This document shows positions 60,501 through 64,000 of a DNA stretch of 64,000 bases, in pieces. Under the pieces are notes generated by a model. The model saw only the letters and a program-made list of their open reading frames with translations, was not told the DNA's origin and did not search any database. The position numbers and the translations under genes are program-made. Source of the stretch: Azadirachta indica (Eukaryota > Streptophyta > Magnoliopsida > Sapindales > Meliaceae); contig CM040450.1 of the NCBI GenBank assembly GCA_022749755.1, positions 2,780,913 through 2,844,912 on the forward strand, written 5' to 3'. Numbering within the stretch: the stretch's first letter is position 1; the number at the start of each line of letters is the position of its first letter.

Positions 60501-63500
60501 GTGGATTGGATTTTCATGATAGCTTCATGATTGGGGTGCATCTAACTTCTCGGGATCCACACGAGATTGCATTTTGCTTGCTGCCTGTGAAGCACACGAG
60601 ACCCTACCTCAGAGTGAAGAGTTTCCTGCTGATGTGTTTACTTCTTGCCTTACTACACCAATCACAATGGCATTAAGATGGTGAAACTTCGTGTCCTTTT
60701 TGTTGACTGTTCATTTTGATTATTTGTGCAAGCTCTGTTTTTCATTTTAAATGTATTCTTCATTTTTGAACTTTTTGAATGGGAATAAACTAAGCTCATA
60801 ACATTGTTTATGATGATAAATATGTAGTCATTAACAAATTTGTCCTTTGGATTTGTATGCACATGTATATTGGTGATGCATGTGGAATTGTTGAAAGTTA
60901 AAGAACACTGTTAAATCTTGGAAATAGAGAATATGGTTCTTTATTATTTGATATAGAATTCCCTGGGGTAAACTACAATTTGGGGAACTGCTGTGGAAAG
61001 TGAGCTCAAAAAGGCTTTGGTAGCAGTTTTGTGGGGAGAAGAATAAAAAAAATGTCCTACTTCATTGACATTGGTATTCTCCCTCTGGACCAATCTAGTA
61101 GTATGTCGTAATGTTGGGGTATTGTGAAATTAATCAGACATTACTATATAACAAGGTTTTAAAGTTCATTTGTTGGTAAACAAGGTGCAACTGCATTATC
61201 TGTAAGAGAAGTAATTCTCTCCTTGCGTTCTTGGTGCCTGTAAGCAGATCCTGTCATATTTACCAGGAGTTGCTGGGTTGATTGTTGTCGGATCATGTCA
61301 ACCTTTAAACAGTAAGTTTAGAGTAAACATTTTCCACTCTGTTTATCGTAAGGACCTGACTCTTTTGGATTTAGTCATACTAATCAAATATGGAGTATCA
61401 ATCTCAGGTGTGTCAATCAATCCTTAATGCTGGTGAGTGGGTTTAAGATGCCATGTTTGCTGGTATAGTTGTGTGTTCAAAAATCTTTCTGTATTTACAT
61501 ATTGTTTTTGCTTTTAATATCTTTGCCAAAGAGTTTTTTTCACTGTTGATGGATATATTGGAAATGTTTATTACTGTTGAGTGGTGACAATGATCTTTGG
61601 CTTTGCTTCTTATGTTGTTTGTATCTCACACTTGTGATAATTGAGTGGTACATCATGAGTAACTGAGTTTGCTAATTTTCTGATATTTATATATGCTGTC
61701 TTCCAGGTTTTGCAAACGTTCATTACTACATGAGTCCCTTGATTATTCTCTTATAGATAAGATTCCTGGCCGTCAAACTGACCGTAAAACACTTCTGGGG
61801 GAACTGAATTGGATTTTCACAGCAGTGACCGACACTATTGCCTGGAATGTTCTTCCTCATGGTAGTTCGTTAAGATAATGCAACCTTTAATTTCATTTAT
61901 GTTTCTTTTTGGTGATCTATGTAGCTAATCTTATTTTTTTCACCATAGATCTTTTTCAGAGGTTGTTCAGACAAGATCTGTTAGTTGCCAGTTTGTTCAG
62001 AAACTTTTTACTTGCTGAGAGGATTATGCGCTCAGCAAATTGCTCTCCAATTTCACACCCTATGCTGCCTCCAACCCATCAGCACCATATGTGGTATCAT
62101 AGGGGTCTTATTCCTAAATTTATGTAGTTATCATCAAAAGTTCTTATGTGACAGGTTTACTTTGGTGAACTGCAGGGATGCATGGGACATGGCTGCTGAA
62201 ATTTGCCTCTCTCAGCTTCCTTCATTAGTTGCAGATCCTAATGCTGAATATCAGGTGTTTGCTTTTCCTTGAGATGTTGTTCCACTAATGTGAAACTATG
62301 ACTTTCTTACTTAGTCTTGGAGTTGTTTGGTTTGTGTTTGTTTCAGCCGAGTCCTTTTTTCAGTGAACAGCTGACGGCTTTTGAGGTCTGGCTTGATCAT
62401 GGATCTGAACATAAAAAGCCACCAGAGCAGTTACCAATTGTTCTTCAGGTACAATAGTTATGTGGTACATTGTAGTTTACAGCCGCATAAGTGTATATAT
62501 AATAGAATGAAAAGTGGGCTCATGGAATCGATATTGCTTGCACAATAAAAGGTCATTGGTTTAATTCATAGCGAATCAAATTTGAGGTGTGTGTTTGTGA
62601 GCCTGTCCTGGAGTTTCAAAGTGGTTGCTGGAATCTGCACCATGAAATTAGGAACATAAACCCGGAAGTCCAATCTAGGATCCATGTTGCGAAGAGTTAA
62701 ATATTGATAATTTCTTAATTGTCCTATCAAATAAGTGGAAAATTTAGTAATCATTTTTGCTCACTTTTCTTCCAAGTTCTCTTCAAAATTTGGGTTTGTC
62801 TGCTCTATATTTTGGTACTGCAGTTAACATATGCAATGTAGTAGATTTGGGGCTTCTGTTAATAAGATGTTTGCTCTTTTTTGTATATGTTGTTACTTCT
62901 TCCTCCAATCGGCTGATTATTTGTGTACAGGTTTTACTTAGTCAATGCCATAGATTTCGGGCGCTAGTTCTTCTTGGAAGATTCCTTGACATGGGACCAT
63001 GGGCTGTAGATCTGGTAGGTATTGGTGTCTTTGTTAGTTATTCTAACTATGAGAGTTATGTATTCTAAAACCAAATTAGTGTAATTCACTTATGGTGTGC
63101 CTTGGATATTGTAGGCGTTGTCCGTTGGGATATTTCCATATGTTTTGAAGCTGCTGCAAACAACTACACCAGAACTACGGCAAATTCTTGTATTTATATG
63201 GACAAAGATTCTGGCACTTGATAAGGTATATTTGTATTGGTTCATAATTATAGTATAGTTGTAGGATTATCAATAGCTACAAACCAAATTCTGCACACAA
63301 GCCCAAACATCCTGCCACCCTTATTTTTGTCGGAGCATCTTCAGTAGTTGGGGCTGTTTGCTACGGTGGTATTTTCCCTACCACCAGGAATAAAATTATC
63401 ACATAAGCATATTCCTACTACATATGTTAGGTTGAATATTTTTTCTGCACATTTATGGTATGATAGTGTAGATTGTTTTGTCCTTGAACTTGGCTTGACA

Positions 63501-64000
63501 GGGCCATGGCCTATGTGTTTGAAAACTTGGCGGGATCTGTCTACTTTCTTTTATGACTCTTATATCTCTCTCGCTTCCTTCAATATCTGAATTTGAAATT
63601 GCAAATGTGAAGACCAAAGAAAAAAAAAGTGAGAATTAATAGATATCGATGGTGAAAAGTGTCTCATAAGAAATGCAAGTTACTATCTTCTCCCAGTCCC
63701 TTTTTGGATCTATTCCGTATTTTTCCTCTATGGTTACTGTATCTGCTCTCTCACTATTGTAGAAGTAAATGCTTCTTTTGGGATGACAGTCCTGTCAGGT
63801 TGATCTTGTGAAGGATGGAGGACATGCATATTTTATCAGGTTCCTTGATAGCATGGACTCATATCCAGAACAGCGGGCCATGGCTGCATTTGTATTGGCT
63901 GTCATTGTTGATGGGCATAGGCGGGGCCAGGAAGCCTGTATTGAAGCTGGTCTGATCAATGTGTGCTTGAAACATCTTCAGGGTTCATCACCAAATGATG
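57586..64000 (+). CDS. RAPTOR1: RAPTOR1: regulatory-associated protein of TOR, 5' part
   Basis: Scaffold subunit of TOR complex 1 that presents substrates such as S6 kinase to the TOR kinase; cytosolic. Thirteen exons in the window: 57586-57876, 59094-59196, 59860-59942, 60025-60183, 60285-60401, 60523-60680, 61707-61861, 61949-62093, 62176-62254, 62347-62448, 62931-63014, 63115-63225, 63790 to the window edge. That is about 599 codons of a protein usually near 1,300-1,400 residues; the remaining HEAT repeats and C-terminal WD40 domain lie beyond. The chosen ATG gives [14 protein letters not shown], the known plant RAPTOR start. The N-terminal caspase-like (raptor N) domain is complete: [11 protein letters not shown] (His near 196) and YVFDCSAAG (Cys near 239). 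Further family stretches: [84 protein letters not shown]. No disruption seen. Intron 1 is 1.2 kb, and the intron at 60681-61706 is 1 kb. Confidence 0.96.

Overview
This is plant nuclear DNA, almost certainly from a eudicot. It is AT-rich, its genes have many short exons with GT-AG introns, and it carries plant-type LTR retrotransposons, Mutator-like and hAT-like elements. The only confidently recognised host genes are plant mitochondrial alanine--glyoxylate aminotransferase 2 homologs (AGT2/AGT3/PYD4 family) and RAPTOR1, the regulatory subunit of the TOR kinase complex. The species cannot be named from the sequence alone.

Layout. (1) 1-35 kb is a local aminotransferase cluster in all stages of birth and decay: gene A (+, 1-2780, its 5' end lies outside the window), an exon-2 crumb with a possible orphan promoter (5490-5940), gene B (-, 6390-9781, intact, 482 codons), relic C (+, 21494-22060, fused and deleted exons), pseudogene D (+, 22288-25739, stops and a frameshift) and gene E (+, 31485-35027, intact, 481 codons). 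All copies share the same exon boundaries and phases, so they arose by DNA-level duplication and not by retroposition. A and B form one diverged, tail-to-tail pair. D and E form a second pair that keeps the family consensus. (2) Between B and C lies AT-rich DNA holding a duplicated non-coding block (12.25-14.8 and 15.35-17.05 kb) and a GC-rich mini LTR element (TRIM type, 18.44-19.58 kb) inserted in older repeat sequence. (3) 35-57 kb is a mobile-element island. It holds two internally reduced Ty3/gypsy-like LTR elements (39.24-41.58 and 42.92-45.92 kb), a 3.1-kb element with long inverted ends and a nested hAT-like MITE (46.83-49.95 kb), a 258-bp MITE with a perfect 9-bp target duplication, and a 1.27-kb foldback element. 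(4) From 57.6 kb to the window end is the 5' part of RAPTOR1: 13 exons, about 600 codons, preceded by three possible upstream ORFs.

How the genes relate. The AGT genes should encode PLP-dependent mitochondrial class-III aminotransferases of glyoxylate/beta-alanine metabolism. Only B and E are complete here, and A looks intact as far as it is visible. RAPTOR1 is functionally unrelated and simply lies beyond the repeat island. No CRISPR array, bacterial operon, rRNA or functional tRNA gene was seen. All exon coordinates were read by eye from splice signals and homology, so a base or two of uncertainty remains at some junctions.
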